Positions 44,130-53,863 of a stretch of DNA of 64,000 nt are shown here, piece by piece. Each line of letters begins with the position of its first letter. The stretch's first letter is position 1. The position numbers and the translations under genes were made by a program. The notes under the pieces were generated by a model. The model did not search any database and was not told the DNA's origin. It saw only the letters and a program-made list of their open reading frames with translations. Source of the DNA: Nocardia flavorosea (GTDB lineage Bacteria; Actinomycetota; Actinomycetes; Mycobacteriales; Mycobacteriaceae); contig NZ_JADLQL010000002.1 in assembly GCF_015477805.1 (NCBI RefSeq), positions 186,001-250,000 of the forward strand, in the 5' to 3' direction.

Positions 44130-47015
44130 GTGAGCCGCAGCAACGACGGCCTCCCCATGCTGCCGCCATGGCTGGCCGATACCGAGGTCACCGGGGTCGG
44201 GCAGACGAACTTCCGGAACTACGAGCCCCCACCGGTCGAAAACCTCCCACAGGACGAGGTCATCCCGGAGACCCCCGAGCCGGCCAACGGCTTCTTCAAC
44301 CGGCGCGGACGCGGCGACGACCGCTCCGATTCCGACGGTGACAAGAAAAAGGGCAAAGGCTGGTTCCGCAACAAGAACAAGTCCGAACCCTCGCTCGAGG
44401 AACGTGTCGGTGAACTACTGCCGAACAACAACGGCCCGCGGCCGTCGCAGCGCAACAACTGGGCCGAAGGCACCGCCCAGTGGTCGACCCAGCAGGTTCC
44501 ACAATCCTCCGCCGATCCGAACGCCGCGGACCGTCCTTCGCAACCCGGTCTGCCCCCGGTTCCCGACACGTCCCCGCAAGCCGGTCCGAGCGCACCTCCC
44601 GCACAGCTTCCCCCGGTGCCCCCGCAGGGTGTTCCCGGCCCGCCGGATCAGCCGCCGGTAACGCAGGCCCCGGACGGCCGCCCGGCGTGGGACCCCGGGC
44701 CCGGCCCGCAGTGGGAAACCGATGGTCAGCAGGCGCCGAACGGTACGGGTTTCCCGCCGGCGCCGCCCCCGCAGCAGGGATTCACCGGGCCCGCACCGCT
44801 CGCCGATGCCCCGGTGCCACCACACGCCCCGGTCCCGGACCGGCCGAGCATGCGAGCCGCCGACTCCGGTTCCGGCGAGTCCGCGTCCACCGCGCCGACG
44901 GCCTTCCAGGCCCCGGAATCGAACCGGCCCGGCCTGCCGATACGCAACCCGAGCGAACCGGCTCCCGAGTTCGATCGGCTGCGGCCGCACCATCCGATCC
45001 CGCCCCACCCCGCGCCATCGAACGATTCCGCGGGCGCATCCGCCCCGGACCGGCCGGCCGATACGCCCGCCACCGGCGCAGACGATTTCCGGCCCCCGCC
45101 GCCACCGCTACCCGACCCGCCTTCGACCGGCGGCGCCCCGGTGACGCAGCAACCACTGCGCAGGCTTCCCGATCTACCGCCACCGCCGCACGAACATTCG
45201 CCGGCGGACACGCCCGCCGAGTCCCCGGCGCCGACGGCCGATCCGGCAGTCGCTCCCGGACCGCGGCAGCCCGACTCATCGGACGGCGGTCCGCCTTCCC
45301 ACAACGACGGTGCACATTCGCGTGCCGGCGGGCGCGTTTCGGCCGACAGCGCCCCGGGCCCGCACAGCAGCGGCGCACACCCGGTCGCAGACCGGGCCGA
45401 GTCGGACAACAGCATCGCTTCGCACAGCAGCGGCGCACATCCGGTCGCCGACCAGGCCGAGTCGGCCGACAGCGCCCCAGGCCCGCGCAGCAGCAGTACA
45501 TACCCGGTCGCCGGCCAGACCGAGCCGACCCGGGCCGAAGGTGCCGGGCCGGACTCCGACCCGCGGTCCGGTGCCGTACCCGAGCCCGACAGTTTTCCGG
45601 CCGAGCGGTTCGCCCGGGCACCTGAGTCATCCCCCGCAGTCGAGTGGTCGACCGGCGCGGCCGGCCATTCGATTGCGCCGGCGCACCCTGCGGATGTCAC
45701 GCCGCAATGGCAGGCGCCGGAGAGCGCACCCGTGCAGCCGGCGCCGAACGCACCCGGACCGCACTGGCAGGCGCCCGAACCCCCCGCCTGGCACTCGGGT
45801 TCGCAGCACGCCGTCCCACAGCAACCGGGTCCGGCGGCTGCCCCACCGGGCATACCGGCACAGCACGGTGGTCCGCCGACGGGCCATCCGGCCCCTGGCC
45901 CGCACCCGCAACCGAACCAGCCGCCGGCCCAGCAATGGCAGAACCAGGCGCGACCGGCCAATCCGGTACCGCCGCAGCAGGCCGGCCCGGCCGCCTGGCA
46001 GCAGCAGGGGCCGCAGGGTGGCCAGTGGCAGAACCCGCAGAATCCACAGAACCCGCAGAATCCACCGCAGCAGTTCGGCCCCAATGGGCCCACTCTGGAC
46101 AATGTCTCGGTGCGGCGCGCCAAGAAACCGGCCGGCAGCGGCTGGCGCAAGGTGGTGCACCACGCCTCCGGCGGGAAGATCAACCCGGGAATGTCCGCCG
46201 AGGAGCGGCGGATGCTGGAATTGGTGGCGCGGATCCGCCAGCCCGTCCGGGGCGACTACCGCATCGCTGTCCTCTCACTGAAAGGTGGTGTCGGTAAGAC
46301 CACCACCACCATCGGCCTGGGCTCGACCTTCGCCTCCATCCGCGGCGACCGGGTCATCGCGGTGGACGCCAACCCGGACTTCGGCACGCTGTCCCAGCGG
46401 GTGCCGTTGCAGACGCGGTCCACGGTCCGCGATCTGCTGCTCGATCCGGCGATCCAGCGGTATTCGGATGTGCGCCGCCATACGTCCCAGGCCACCAGTA
46501 GGCTGGAAGTACTGGCCAGCGAACGGGATCCGGCGGCATCGGAGGCGTTCAACGAGGACGAGTACCGGGCGGTTGCCCGTATCCTGCAGCGCTTTTACAA
46601 CATCATCCTCACCGACTGCGGTACCGGTCTGATGCATTCGGCGATGGCGGGCGTGCTGCAACTGGCGCATTCGCTGGTGCTGATCTCCCCGACCGCGATC
46701 GACGGCGCGCAGAGCGCCTCGGCCACGCTGGACTGGCTGTCGCTGCACGGCTACCACCATCTGGTGCAGAACGCGGTGGTGGTGATCAATTCGCCGCGCG
46801 ACGGCACCCCGAATATCGATGTCCAGCAGTTGCGGCAGTACTTCCTGTCCCGCTGCCGGGCCGTGCACATGATCCCGTTCGACCCGCATATGTCCGAGGG
46901 CGCGGAGATCGATCTGCCACGACTGAAAAAGGAAACCAAACGCGCGTACGTGGAACTCGCGGCCACGGTAGCCGACGATTTCGGCCGCAGCTACGGCACG
47001 CAGCACGGCGGCTGA
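44130..47015 (+). CDS. EspI-like Pro-rich protein with MinD/ParA ATPase domain
   Basis: A 961-residue protein of ESX-associated EspI type. Residues 1-130 are charged; about 130-650 are Pro/Ala/Gln-rich and disordered, including ~20-residue repeats ([10 protein letters not shown]) and QNPQNPQNP near 630. The C-terminal ~300 residues form a SIMIBI ATPase: deviant Walker [12 protein letters not shown] after [23 protein letters not shown], and [10 protein letters not shown] as Walker B. EspI in M. tuberculosis modulates ESX-1 secretion in response to ATP level; a similar regulatory or targeting role for one of the two local ESX systems is an inference. GTG start with GGAGGGG. Confidence 0.85.
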   Translation: MSRSNDGLPMLPPWLADTEVTGVGQTNFRNYEPPPVENLPQDEVIPETPEPANGFFNRRGRGDDRSDSDGDKKKGKGWFRNKNKSEPSLEERVGELLPNNNGPRPSQRNNWAEGTAQWSTQQVPQSSADPNAADRPSQPGLPPVPDTSPQAGPSAPPAQLPPVPPQGVPGPPDQPPVTQAPDGRPAWDPGPGPQWETDGQQAPNGTGFPPAPPPQQGFTGPAPLADAPVPPHAPVPDRPSMRAADSGSGESASTAPTAFQAPESNRPGLPIRNPSEPAPEFDRLRPHHPIPPHPAPSNDSAGASAPDRPADTPATGADDFRPPPPPLPDPPSTGGAPVTQQPLRRLPDLPPPPHEHSPADTPAESPAPTADPAVAPGPRQPDSSDGGPPSHNDGAHSRAGGRVSADSAPGPHSSGAHPVADRAESDNSIASHSSGAHPVADQAESADSAPGPRSSSTYPVAGQTEPTRAEGAGPDSDPRSGAVPEPDSFPAERFARAPESSPAVEWSTGAAGHSIAPAHPADVTPQWQAPESAPVQPAPNAPGPHWQAPEPPAWHSGSQHAVPQQPGPAAAPPGIPAQHGGPPTGHPAPGPHPQPNQPPAQQWQNQARPANPVPPQQAGPAAWQQQGPQGGQWQNPQNPQNPQNPPQQFGPNGPTLDNVSVRRAKKPAGSGWRKVVHHASGGKINPGMSAEERRMLELVARIRQPVRGDYRIAVLSLKGGVGKTTTTIGLGSTFASIRGDRVIAVDANPDFGTLSQRVPLQTRSTVRDLLLDPAIQRYSDVRRHTSQATSRLEVLASERDPAASEAFNEDEYRAVARILQRFYNIILTDCGTGLMHSAMAGVLQLAHSLVLISPTAIDGAQSASATLDWLSLHGYHHLVQNAVVVINSPRDGTPNIDVQQLRQYFLSRCRAVHMIPFDPHMSEGAEIDLPRLKKETKRAYVELAATVADDFGRSYGTQHGG
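45361..45543 (+). repeat. ~60-bp in-frame repeats in the EspI-like gene
   Basis: Three tandem units of 60-63 bases starting near 45361, 45421 and 45484 encode [28 protein letters not shown] and the diverged [14 protein letters not shown]. They expand the disordered linker. Confidence 0.75.
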
Positions 47016-47594
47016 ACCCCGGTTCGGTGCCGTCCGCCCCGGGCGGCCGGCATCGCGCCTGCCCCGGACCGCGTCGGCTATCTGCCGCGCACATTCACCC
47101 GGCGGCCGATCTGCACTTCGAGTTCTGCGACGGCTCCGCTGGATCATCGATACGGCAACCGCAGCAACCTTCGTCGCACACCGCCCCACCGCGAGGTTCG
47201 AAGCACATCGCCGCTGCCGGTCGCTCAGGCGGGTCAACGGCACCACCGGGGTAGCGCTGCGACCAGCGCATGGGGACTTGCCGGACACCGGCATCGCCGG
47301 CCGGCCGAGAAGCGGGGCCGATGGTCGGCAGCCATATTGCCGATCTCGATATCGACGCCACCCGCCCCGGCGGTCGCCGTCGTGGAACTCGCTCCCGCGG
47401 CATCCGCGCGAGTCGGCGGTGCGTGAAGCACGTGTCATCGATGACGCGGACGAGACACCGACCCCGTGCCGACCGGTGAGCGAGCAGGCCCTTGATGCGC
47501 GCAGGCACCCGCCGCCCGGTCGGCCGATCCGCTCAGCACAGTCCGGAAAGCCGCCCCTACCGCCGGGCCGGACCGCCGAGCCGGACCGGCTTGT
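47016..47594. other. stretch without a supported gene
   Basis: About 580 bases between the EspI-like gene and the convergent DUF4254-like gene. Open frames on both strands are Arg/Pro/Ala-rich without recognisable motifs or ribosome-binding sites. I see no RNA gene or element. Confidence 0.45.
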
Positions 47595-48140
47595 TCACCA
47601 CTCCGGCAGTCGGCGCCGTCCGGCCATGACGTCCCCCACCAGTGCGTCGTAGGCGTCGGCCAGTTCGGCCAGATGATGCCAGGCGCTGTGCAGGAGTTCG
47701 TCGTCGGCGTCCAGGGTCATCAACGCGTGATGCGCGCGGACCGCCGATTCCGCGAGCCGGTCGATGATCGCGCCGACGGTCTCGGTGTGCAGGGTGACCC
47801 CGAGTCGATGTTGCGGGACGTTACGTCCCACCCAATCGTCGATCGCCAGCACCAATTCCATCCGCCGGCGATCGATCTCGACCAGTCTGTCGGGGTCGGT
47901 GACGATCGACCCGCCGCGTCCCACCAGTCTGCGCTCGTGGAGGACGGCGAGATCGCGGGTGTACCAGAGCAGCTGCCCGCCGACCACCCGATGCCCGCGC
48001 GCGGCTCGCACCAGTAGGTCGGAATTGGGCAGCGGACCGGGAGTCCCCTTCTGCGCCAAAGGATCAGCGCCTCGCTGGGCGCTGGGAAGAGCCATTACGA
48101 CTGTTGTATCCGAACCTGTCACGGTTGCCTCGCCGTTCAT
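47595..48140 (-). CDS. DUF4254-like protein
   Basis: A 181-residue helical protein resembling DUF4254 family members: LHERRL, a DxxRxxLVxxID.WV region (VEIDRRRMELVLAIDDWVG), then HTETVGAIIDRLAESAVRAHHAL and LLHSAWHHLAELADAYDALV. Function unknown. The ATG at 48140 lacks a clear ribosome-binding site; ATG at 48095 is an alternative that removes 15 residues. It is divergent from the GntR gene with a ~126-base AT-richer promoter region, so the regulator may control it. Confidence 0.75.
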   Translation of the reverse strand: MNGEATVTGSDTTVVMALPSAQRGADPLAQKGTPGPLPNSDLLVRAARGHRVVGGQLLWYTRDLAVLHERRLVGRGGSIVTDPDRLVEIDRRRMELVLAIDDWVGRNVPQHRLGVTLHTETVGAIIDRLAESAVRAHHALMTLDADDELLHSAWHHLAELADAYDALVGDVMAGRRRLPEW

Positions 48141-48266
48141 CGCCGCACAACACCGGGTCAGTACGTTGATTACAATAAACCGCGAAAGTCGGCTGTCAAG
48201 CGATAACGGCCACCCCCGACACGAAAAGCGTACACTTCGTTACCTGGAGACCACCCGAGGAGCACG

Positions 48267-49073
48267 ATGGCGGACGGTCCGACGTATCGACGGATCGCGG
48301 ACCACCTCCGCGAGGAAATACGAGCAGGTAAGTGGGGGCCCGGGGACCGCCTGCCCAGCCATTCCGAACTCGCCGAGCAAATGCAGGTTTCGCTGACCAC
48401 GGCCCGTAACGCCATCCAGGTGCTGGTGGCCGAAAACCTCGTCTATACGGCTACTTCCCGCGGCACCATCGTGCGGAGCCGCGAAGTCCTGGAATCCGTG
48501 GTGACCGACCATATCCGGCCGGACCGGCCGCGCGCGTCGCACGATATTTTCGAAGAGATCGCCCGCGCTGCCGGGCGTGTCCCGACCAAGGAGTTCAACG
48601 CCCGGATGGAGCCGGCGGATCAGCAGATAGCCGAACTGCTCGCTGTACCGGTGGATTCCTGGGTGCTGGCCCGTACGGTCGTCCAATTCCTGGACAACGA
48701 GCCGTGGTCCTGGGAAGTGAGCTTCTATCCCCGAGATCTGGCCGAGGCCACCGGAATAGATTCACCGCACGATATCGCCGAGGGAACGACCCGGCGCTTG
48801 GCCGACCGCGGGCATGCCGAAACCGCGCACCGCGATACGATCGTCGCTCGCCCGGCGAATGCCGAGGAGGCGACGGTTCTCGGGGTCGCCATCGGGACCG
48901 TCCTGCTGGATCATGTGCGCATCGGCGCGAATCACGATCGGGTCACCCGGGTCACCCGGCATCGATCCATCGCTGCCAGTAACCGCTTGGCCTACGAACT
49001 CGGTGACGCCGCGGGAACCGGCGTCATTCGTGGCGTGCTCGAACAGACCGAACGGTCCGGGATATGGTTCTAG
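48267..49073 (+). CDS. GntR-family transcriptional regulator (HutC/UTRA type)
   Basis: A 268-residue regulator. Residues 1-75 form the winged helix (YRRIADHLREEIRAGKWGPGDRLPSHSELAEQMQVSLTTARNAIQVL), and residues ~95-260 form a UTRA ligand-binding domain with the typical EVSFYPRDLAE block. It would repress or activate in response to a small metabolite. AGGAGCACG precedes the ATG. The GNAT acetyltransferase gene starts three bases after its stop, so they are one operon; the DUF4254-like gene is divergent and a plausible target. Confidence 0.9.
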   Translation: MADGPTYRRIADHLREEIRAGKWGPGDRLPSHSELAEQMQVSLTTARNAIQVLVAENLVYTATSRGTIVRSREVLESVVTDHIRPDRPRASHDIFEEIARAAGRVPTKEFNARMEPADQQIAELLAVPVDSWVLARTVVQFLDNEPWSWEVSFYPRDLAEATGIDSPHDIAEGTTRRLADRGHAETAHRDTIVARPANAEEATVLGVAIGTVLLDHVRIGANHDRVTRVTRHRSIAASNRLAYELGDAAGTGVIRGVLEQTERSGIWF

Positions 49074-49076
49074 CTC

Positions 49077-49691
49077 ATGACCGTGCAGATTCGGCCGGCC
49101 GCCCCCGATGATCTGAACCTGATCTGTCGCCTGCGGCTACAACGCGCCTCATGGCTCGCCGCCCGCGGCTCCGATCAGTGGTCCACCGAGGCCGCCGGAC
49201 TGTCGATCGACTACTTCGCGCGGGTGGTCGAGCGGGCGCTGACGGCCGGGGAAACCTGGATCGCGGAGGTGAACGGGGATCCGGCCGGGACGATCACCGT
49301 CAACGACCGCGCCGACAAACAACTGTGGACCGACAGCGAACTCGCCGATTCGCTGATCGTGCACTATCTGATCGTCGATCTGCGTTACGCGGGCCACGGC
49401 CTGGGCAGCCGGTTGCTCGCCCATGCCGCCACCGTCACCCGTGTCCGCGGCCGGCACTGGGTCCGGCTGGATGCCTGGACCACCAATTCCGAGTTGCACG
49501 CCTACTACCGGCGAGCCGGGTTCCGGCTGGCCCGAATCGCCGGCCCGGACCGCCGAAGCCCCTCCTGCGCGCTGTTCGAACGTCATATCGACAGCTGGCC
49601 CACCGATGACACCCTGGTCCCGGCGCGGCCGGCGAGCTTCCGGATGAGACCGCTGGCGCGCTACCCGATCGTCCTGCCGGCTTTCGGCTGA
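49077..49691 (+). CDS. GNAT-family N-acetyltransferase
   Basis: A 204-residue acetyltransferase. The N-terminal IRPAAPDDLNLICRLR, then VHYLIVDLRYAGHGLGSRLL, which holds the acetyl-CoA loop (R-Y-A-G-H-G-L-G), and VRLDAWTTNSELHAYYRRAGF are typical of the fold. It transfers acetyl from acetyl-CoA to an unknown amine. It is co-transcribed with the GntR regulator, starting three bases after it. A C-terminal extension of ~35 residues follows the fold. Confidence 0.9.
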   Translation: MTVQIRPAAPDDLNLICRLRLQRASWLAARGSDQWSTEAAGLSIDYFARVVERALTAGETWIAEVNGDPAGTITVNDRADKQLWTDSELADSLIVHYLIVDLRYAGHGLGSRLLAHAATVTRVRGRHWVRLDAWTTNSELHAYYRRAGFRLARIAGPDRRSPSCALFERHIDSWPTDDTLVPARPASFRMRPLARYPIVLPAFG

Positions 49692-49757
49692 CCGCCGTCC
49701 GGCCGGTGCAGCGCTACCGGCAGGACAACAATCTCCGGCAATTCGGGAGCAGTCGGG

Positions 49758-52700
49758 TCAGAGTGGATCCAAATGGGCGATATGCACCATCTCGATACCG
49801 CGGCTCCGCGATACCAGCACGCCCCGTCCGGGCGGGAGCTTGGTGGGCCGCACATCGCCGACCAGTTTGCCCTCGTCTTTGGAACCGCTCATGATCAGCG
49901 TTTCCACCGACATATTCTTCATGGTGCCCAGGATCGGATCGAACAGTGCCCGCGATACCCCACCGATACGGCGGGACACGATCAGATGCATACCGATATC
50001 GCGGGCCTGCGGCAGGAATTCGACCAACGGCTGGAACGGGTTCGCGCTGCCGGCGGCGACCATATCGTAATCGTCTACGACGATGTAGATTTCGGGTCCG
50101 GTCCACCAGCTGCGGTCGCGCAGCTGCTGTGGCGTGATATCCGACCCGGGAATACGTTTCGCCAGATATCCGGCGACCTCCTTGATCATCGGGCCGCAGG
50201 TCTGCGAGGACGTCGAGTAGCCCGCGAGCTGATCGCCTTCGACCACGCCGAGCATGGTGCGCCGATAGTCGATCATGATCACCCGGGCCTGCTCGGTCGT
50301 GGAGTTCTCCGTGATCCCCATGACGATATTGCGCAGCAGGGTGGTCTTACCGCTTTCGACGTCCGCGAACGCCATGAAATGCGGCTCGGCATTGAAATCC
50401 ATGACCAGCGGCTGCAATTCGGATTCGCCGAGCCCCACGACGACCCTGGTGGCGTTGCTCTCGATGCCCCGTGCCCGCGCCTGCTCGAGCAACTCGGCGC
50501 GCTCGAACTTCAGCGGCAGCATCCGGACCTGCGGCGCGCGGCGGTTCGGGTACAGCTGCGCCAGTTCGGTCCGGGCCCGCGAAACCCCTTCGGCGAGACT
50601 CGCCGGGTCGGAGTCGGAATCGAGCCGCGGCAGAGCGATGAGCATATGCAGATGGTCCGCGGTCAGGCCGCGGCCGGGCCGGCCCACCGGCACCTGGTGC
50701 GCCACGCGGCGGCCCATCTCCGAATCGGTGGGATCGCCGAGACGTAGTTCGATCCGGGTGCCGATCTGGTCCTTGACCACCGGCCGGATCTCGGCCCACC
50801 GCGATGCGCCGATCAAGAGGTGGATTCCGAACGACAGCCCCTGTCCGGCAATCGCGTTGATCTGCGGCTCGAGCGATTCGAACTCTTCGCGGATGGCGGC
50901 CCAGCCGTCGATCACCAGGAAGACGTCACCGAACGCGTCTTCAGGAAAGGGATCGGCTATCCCCTGTTGCAGCGCCGCGAATTTGCGCCGGCGATACTCG
51001 GCCATCGATTCGATGCCCTGCTCGGCGAACCGCTCTTCGCGCTGCCGCATGAGCGAGGTGAGCTCGGCGATGGTGCGGCGTACCCGGTCGCCGTCGAGGC
51101 GGCCGGCCACCGAACCGACATGCGGGGTCCCGACCAGCCCCGCCATACTCCCGCCGCCGAAATCCAGGCAGTAGACCTGAACCTGTTCGGGGGTGTGGGT
51201 GGCGGCGGTGGCCATGATGATCGCGCGCAAGGTGGTCGACTTACCCGATTGCGGGCCGCCGACCACCGCCACATTGCCCTGGGCACCGGCCAGGTTGATG
51301 GTGAGCACATCGCGGCGCTGCTCGTACGGTTTGTCGATCACGCCGATCGGCATCCACAACTGGCCGTGCCGGTTCACCGGCGAACGCCAGTCGGGATCGG
51401 GCAGCAGCATATCCACCGTCGGCGATTCGTCCAGCGGCGGCAACCAGACCTCGTGCGCCGGCCGGCCGTGGCCGGTGAGCCGTTTGACCACCACGTCCAG
51501 CAGAGAATCGGGTACGCCCTCACCGTCCGGTACCGCCACGGCCGGCTGCGACGGCGGTGGCGGCAGTTCGAGCAGCGGGTTGACCGGGGCCGCGCTCTCC
51601 GCCGGCTCGGTGTCCTCGGCGTCGACCGTTTCGGGCACCTCGACGGGTGCGGCGGTGAACAGTCCGGGGCGCTGCCGGGCCACCGGGCCACCGTCCTCGG
51701 TGGCGGTGCCCTGCGGTGCCTCGTAGGGGCCCGATACGTAGCTGGCGTTGAACCGCAGCGGGTCGGAGGCGTCGCTTTTCAAATAGCCGGACCCGGGCAC
51801 GCTGGGCAGATGATAGGCGTCGGTGATGCCGAGAACGGCCCGGGATTCGTTGGCGGAGAAAGTGCGCAGACCGATCCGGTAGGACAGATGCGATTCCAGG
51901 CCACGCAGCTTGTTCTCCTCGAGCCGCTGGGAAGCCAGCAGCAGATGCACGTGCAGCGAGCGGCCGAGCCGGCCGATCATCACGAACAGTTCAGCGAAAT
52001 CCGGCTTCTGCGACAGCAGTTCGGAGAATTCGTCGACTACGACGAACAAGGCCGGCAGCGGATCCAGCGGCACGCCCGCGGCACGGGCCTTCTCGTAGTC
52101 GTTGACATTGGCGTAATTACCGGCCGAACGCAACAGTTCCTGGCGCCGGTTCATCTCGCCGGCCAGCGCGTCCTTCATCCGGTCCACCAGGGACAGCTCG
52201 TCCTCCAGGTTGGTGATCACCGCCGCGACATGGGGCAGCGGGTCCAAGCCGAGAAACGTGGCGCCACCCTTGAAGTCGACCAGCACGAGGTTCAGCGCGT
52301 CCGGCGAATGGGTCGTGACCAGGGAAAGCACCAGGGTGCGCAGGAACTCCGATTTACCCGAACCGGTGGCGCCGATACACAGGCCGTGCGGACCCATACC
52401 GTTCTCCGCCGATTCCTTGATATCGATCTCCACCGGCGTCCCGTCCGGGGTGATTCCGATCGGCACCCGTAACCGTTCCCGAGCAGTACGCGGCCGCCAG
52501 ACCCGTGCCGGATCGATCTGGGCGGCATCGGAGATATTCAACAGCGCCATCAGCCCCGGATCGGCGGTGGTCCCCTCGCCCAGGCTCACGATCTGGGCGG
52601 CCGTCGCCAGGCGATAGCGTGCGAGTGCACGCGAGAACGCCTCTGCCTCGGCGGTGCTCACCGAATCCGCGGTGGCGAACCGCTCCACGCCCGCGGCGCT

Positions 52701-53819
52701 CTTCGCCGATACCTCGCCGTGCGAACACACCAGTTGCAGACCGCGCCGCGCAGCCAATCCTCCCTCGGGTGCGGTGAGGTCCACAACGGTCACCGAGTCC
52801 AGGCCCGATTCGGCGACCAGACGTTCGTTACCGCTGACATAACCGTCGTCGATGACGACCACCAGATGCAGCCGGCCCTGTGTGGGCTGCGGATTGCGCA
52901 TGAACCGGCCGCGTTCGAGCAGCTCCGCCGACAGGGCGGTTTCCAGTTCGCCGAGCGACTGGTACATCATCCGCACCGAACCCATACCGTCGCGCTGTAC
53001 CGGATGCTGTAGATGCGGCAGCCATTTCGCCCACGCCCAGACGGCGGCGTCGGGGTCGCTGCAGACGATCGCGACGGCCAGATGGTCCGGGCCGTGGAAG
53101 GCAGCCAGCTCCATGAGCATCGAACGCACCAGGGTCCGCGCCTCCGCCGCGTCGCCACCGATGTTGATGGCGGGGAAAGCGCGCAGCGACACCGCGGTCG
53201 GGAGCCGGTGCACCACCGAATGTGTGCGCACGAACCGGCGCAGCGCCACCGTCGAGACGGGCTCTAGATCCTCCAGCGGGCCGGTTTCCGGACGGGCCAG
53301 TTTGGTGGCGAGGCGGTGACTGCCCAGCCCGACGCGGACATGGCCGAAATCGGGGTCGTTGGGCCGGCGCTCCCACATGCGGCGGGTGCCGACCAGCGAC
53401 AACAGATCGGCGGGTTCGGGATGACTCCAGCCGAGTGATTCGAGCTGTTTACCGCCGGTGCGGCGCACTTCCTTACGGATCTGGTCCAGATAACGGAAGT
53501 AGTCCTTGCGTTCCTCGTTCAGTTCGACCGCGCGTTTACCGCCGCCGCCCCGATACCCGGCCATCATGCCCACCATCGACATGATCATCATCATCGGGAA
53601 CATCATCATGAAGGGATTGGCCAGGATATTGCGGCCCATCGTCGCCATCATGGCGATCATGCCGATCACCGCGAGCACCATCACCACCGGCATGATCTTC
53701 ATCATCAGCGGTGCCGGAACAGCGCGCGGAACCTCCGGGGGCGCCGTCAGCGCGACCTCACCACCCGGTGCCCGCGGCGGGGCGATACGGGGTCGGCGTA
53801 CAAAGCCTTCGGTAGCCAT
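49758..53819 (-). CDS. eccC: EccC, FtsK/SpoIIIE-type ATPase of the second ESX
   Basis: A 1353-residue fused EccC with two transmembrane helices near residues 40-80 and three ATPase domains. Walker A motifs: GATGSGKS (about 482), GGPQSGKS (about 853) and ADVESGKT (about 1150). Walker B candidates: LVLVDFKGG, YCLDFGGG and VIMIDYRR. It differs from the ESX-4 copy by an Ala/Pro/Glu-rich linker near residues 700-745. It couples substrate recognition to secretion. GAAGGA precedes the ATG. It is downstream of mycP and eccD on the same strand, 44 bases after the mycP stop. Confidence 0.95.
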   Translation of the reverse strand: MATEGFVRRPRIAPPRAPGGEVALTAPPEVPRAVPAPLMMKIMPVVMVLAVIGMIAMMATMGRNILANPFMMMFPMMMIMSMVGMMAGYRGGGGKRAVELNEERKDYFRYLDQIRKEVRRTGGKQLESLGWSHPEPADLLSLVGTRRMWERRPNDPDFGHVRVGLGSHRLATKLARPETGPLEDLEPVSTVALRRFVRTHSVVHRLPTAVSLRAFPAINIGGDAAEARTLVRSMLMELAAFHGPDHLAVAIVCSDPDAAVWAWAKWLPHLQHPVQRDGMGSVRMMYQSLGELETALSAELLERGRFMRNPQPTQGRLHLVVVIDDGYVSGNERLVAESGLDSVTVVDLTAPEGGLAARRGLQLVCSHGEVSAKSAAGVERFATADSVSTAEAEAFSRALARYRLATAAQIVSLGEGTTADPGLMALLNISDAAQIDPARVWRPRTARERLRVPIGITPDGTPVEIDIKESAENGMGPHGLCIGATGSGKSEFLRTLVLSLVTTHSPDALNLVLVDFKGGATFLGLDPLPHVAAVITNLEDELSLVDRMKDALAGEMNRRQELLRSAGNYANVNDYEKARAAGVPLDPLPALFVVVDEFSELLSQKPDFAELFVMIGRLGRSLHVHLLLASQRLEENKLRGLESHLSYRIGLRTFSANESRAVLGITDAYHLPSVPGSGYLKSDASDPLRFNASYVSGPYEAPQGTATEDGGPVARQRPGLFTAAPVEVPETVDAEDTEPAESAAPVNPLLELPPPPSQPAVAVPDGEGVPDSLLDVVVKRLTGHGRPAHEVWLPPLDESPTVDMLLPDPDWRSPVNRHGQLWMPIGVIDKPYEQRRDVLTINLAGAQGNVAVVGGPQSGKSTTLRAIIMATAATHTPEQVQVYCLDFGGGSMAGLVGTPHVGSVAGRLDGDRVRRTIAELTSLMRQREERFAEQGIESMAEYRRRKFAALQQGIADPFPEDAFGDVFLVIDGWAAIREEFESLEPQINAIAGQGLSFGIHLLIGASRWAEIRPVVKDQIGTRIELRLGDPTDSEMGRRVAHQVPVGRPGRGLTADHLHMLIALPRLDSDSDPASLAEGVSRARTELAQLYPNRRAPQVRMLPLKFERAELLEQARARGIESNATRVVVGLGESELQPLVMDFNAEPHFMAFADVESGKTTLLRNIVMGITENSTTEQARVIMIDYRRTMLGVVEGDQLAGYSTSSQTCGPMIKEVAGYLAKRIPGSDITPQQLRDRSWWTGPEIYIVVDDYDMVAAGSANPFQPLVEFLPQARDIGMHLIVSRRIGGVSRALFDPILGTMKNMSVETLIMSGSKDEGKLVGDVRPTKLPPGRGVLVSRSRGIEMVHIAHLDPL

Positions 53820-53863
53820 GGTTCCTTCTCACTTCGGCAGCCGGCGGACGGTCGCGAGCCGGG

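Noticed and set aside
50820..52472. 550-residue plus-strand frame opposite the second eccC
   Set aside because: Antisense shadow of eccC with Arg/Gln/His-rich low-information sequence.
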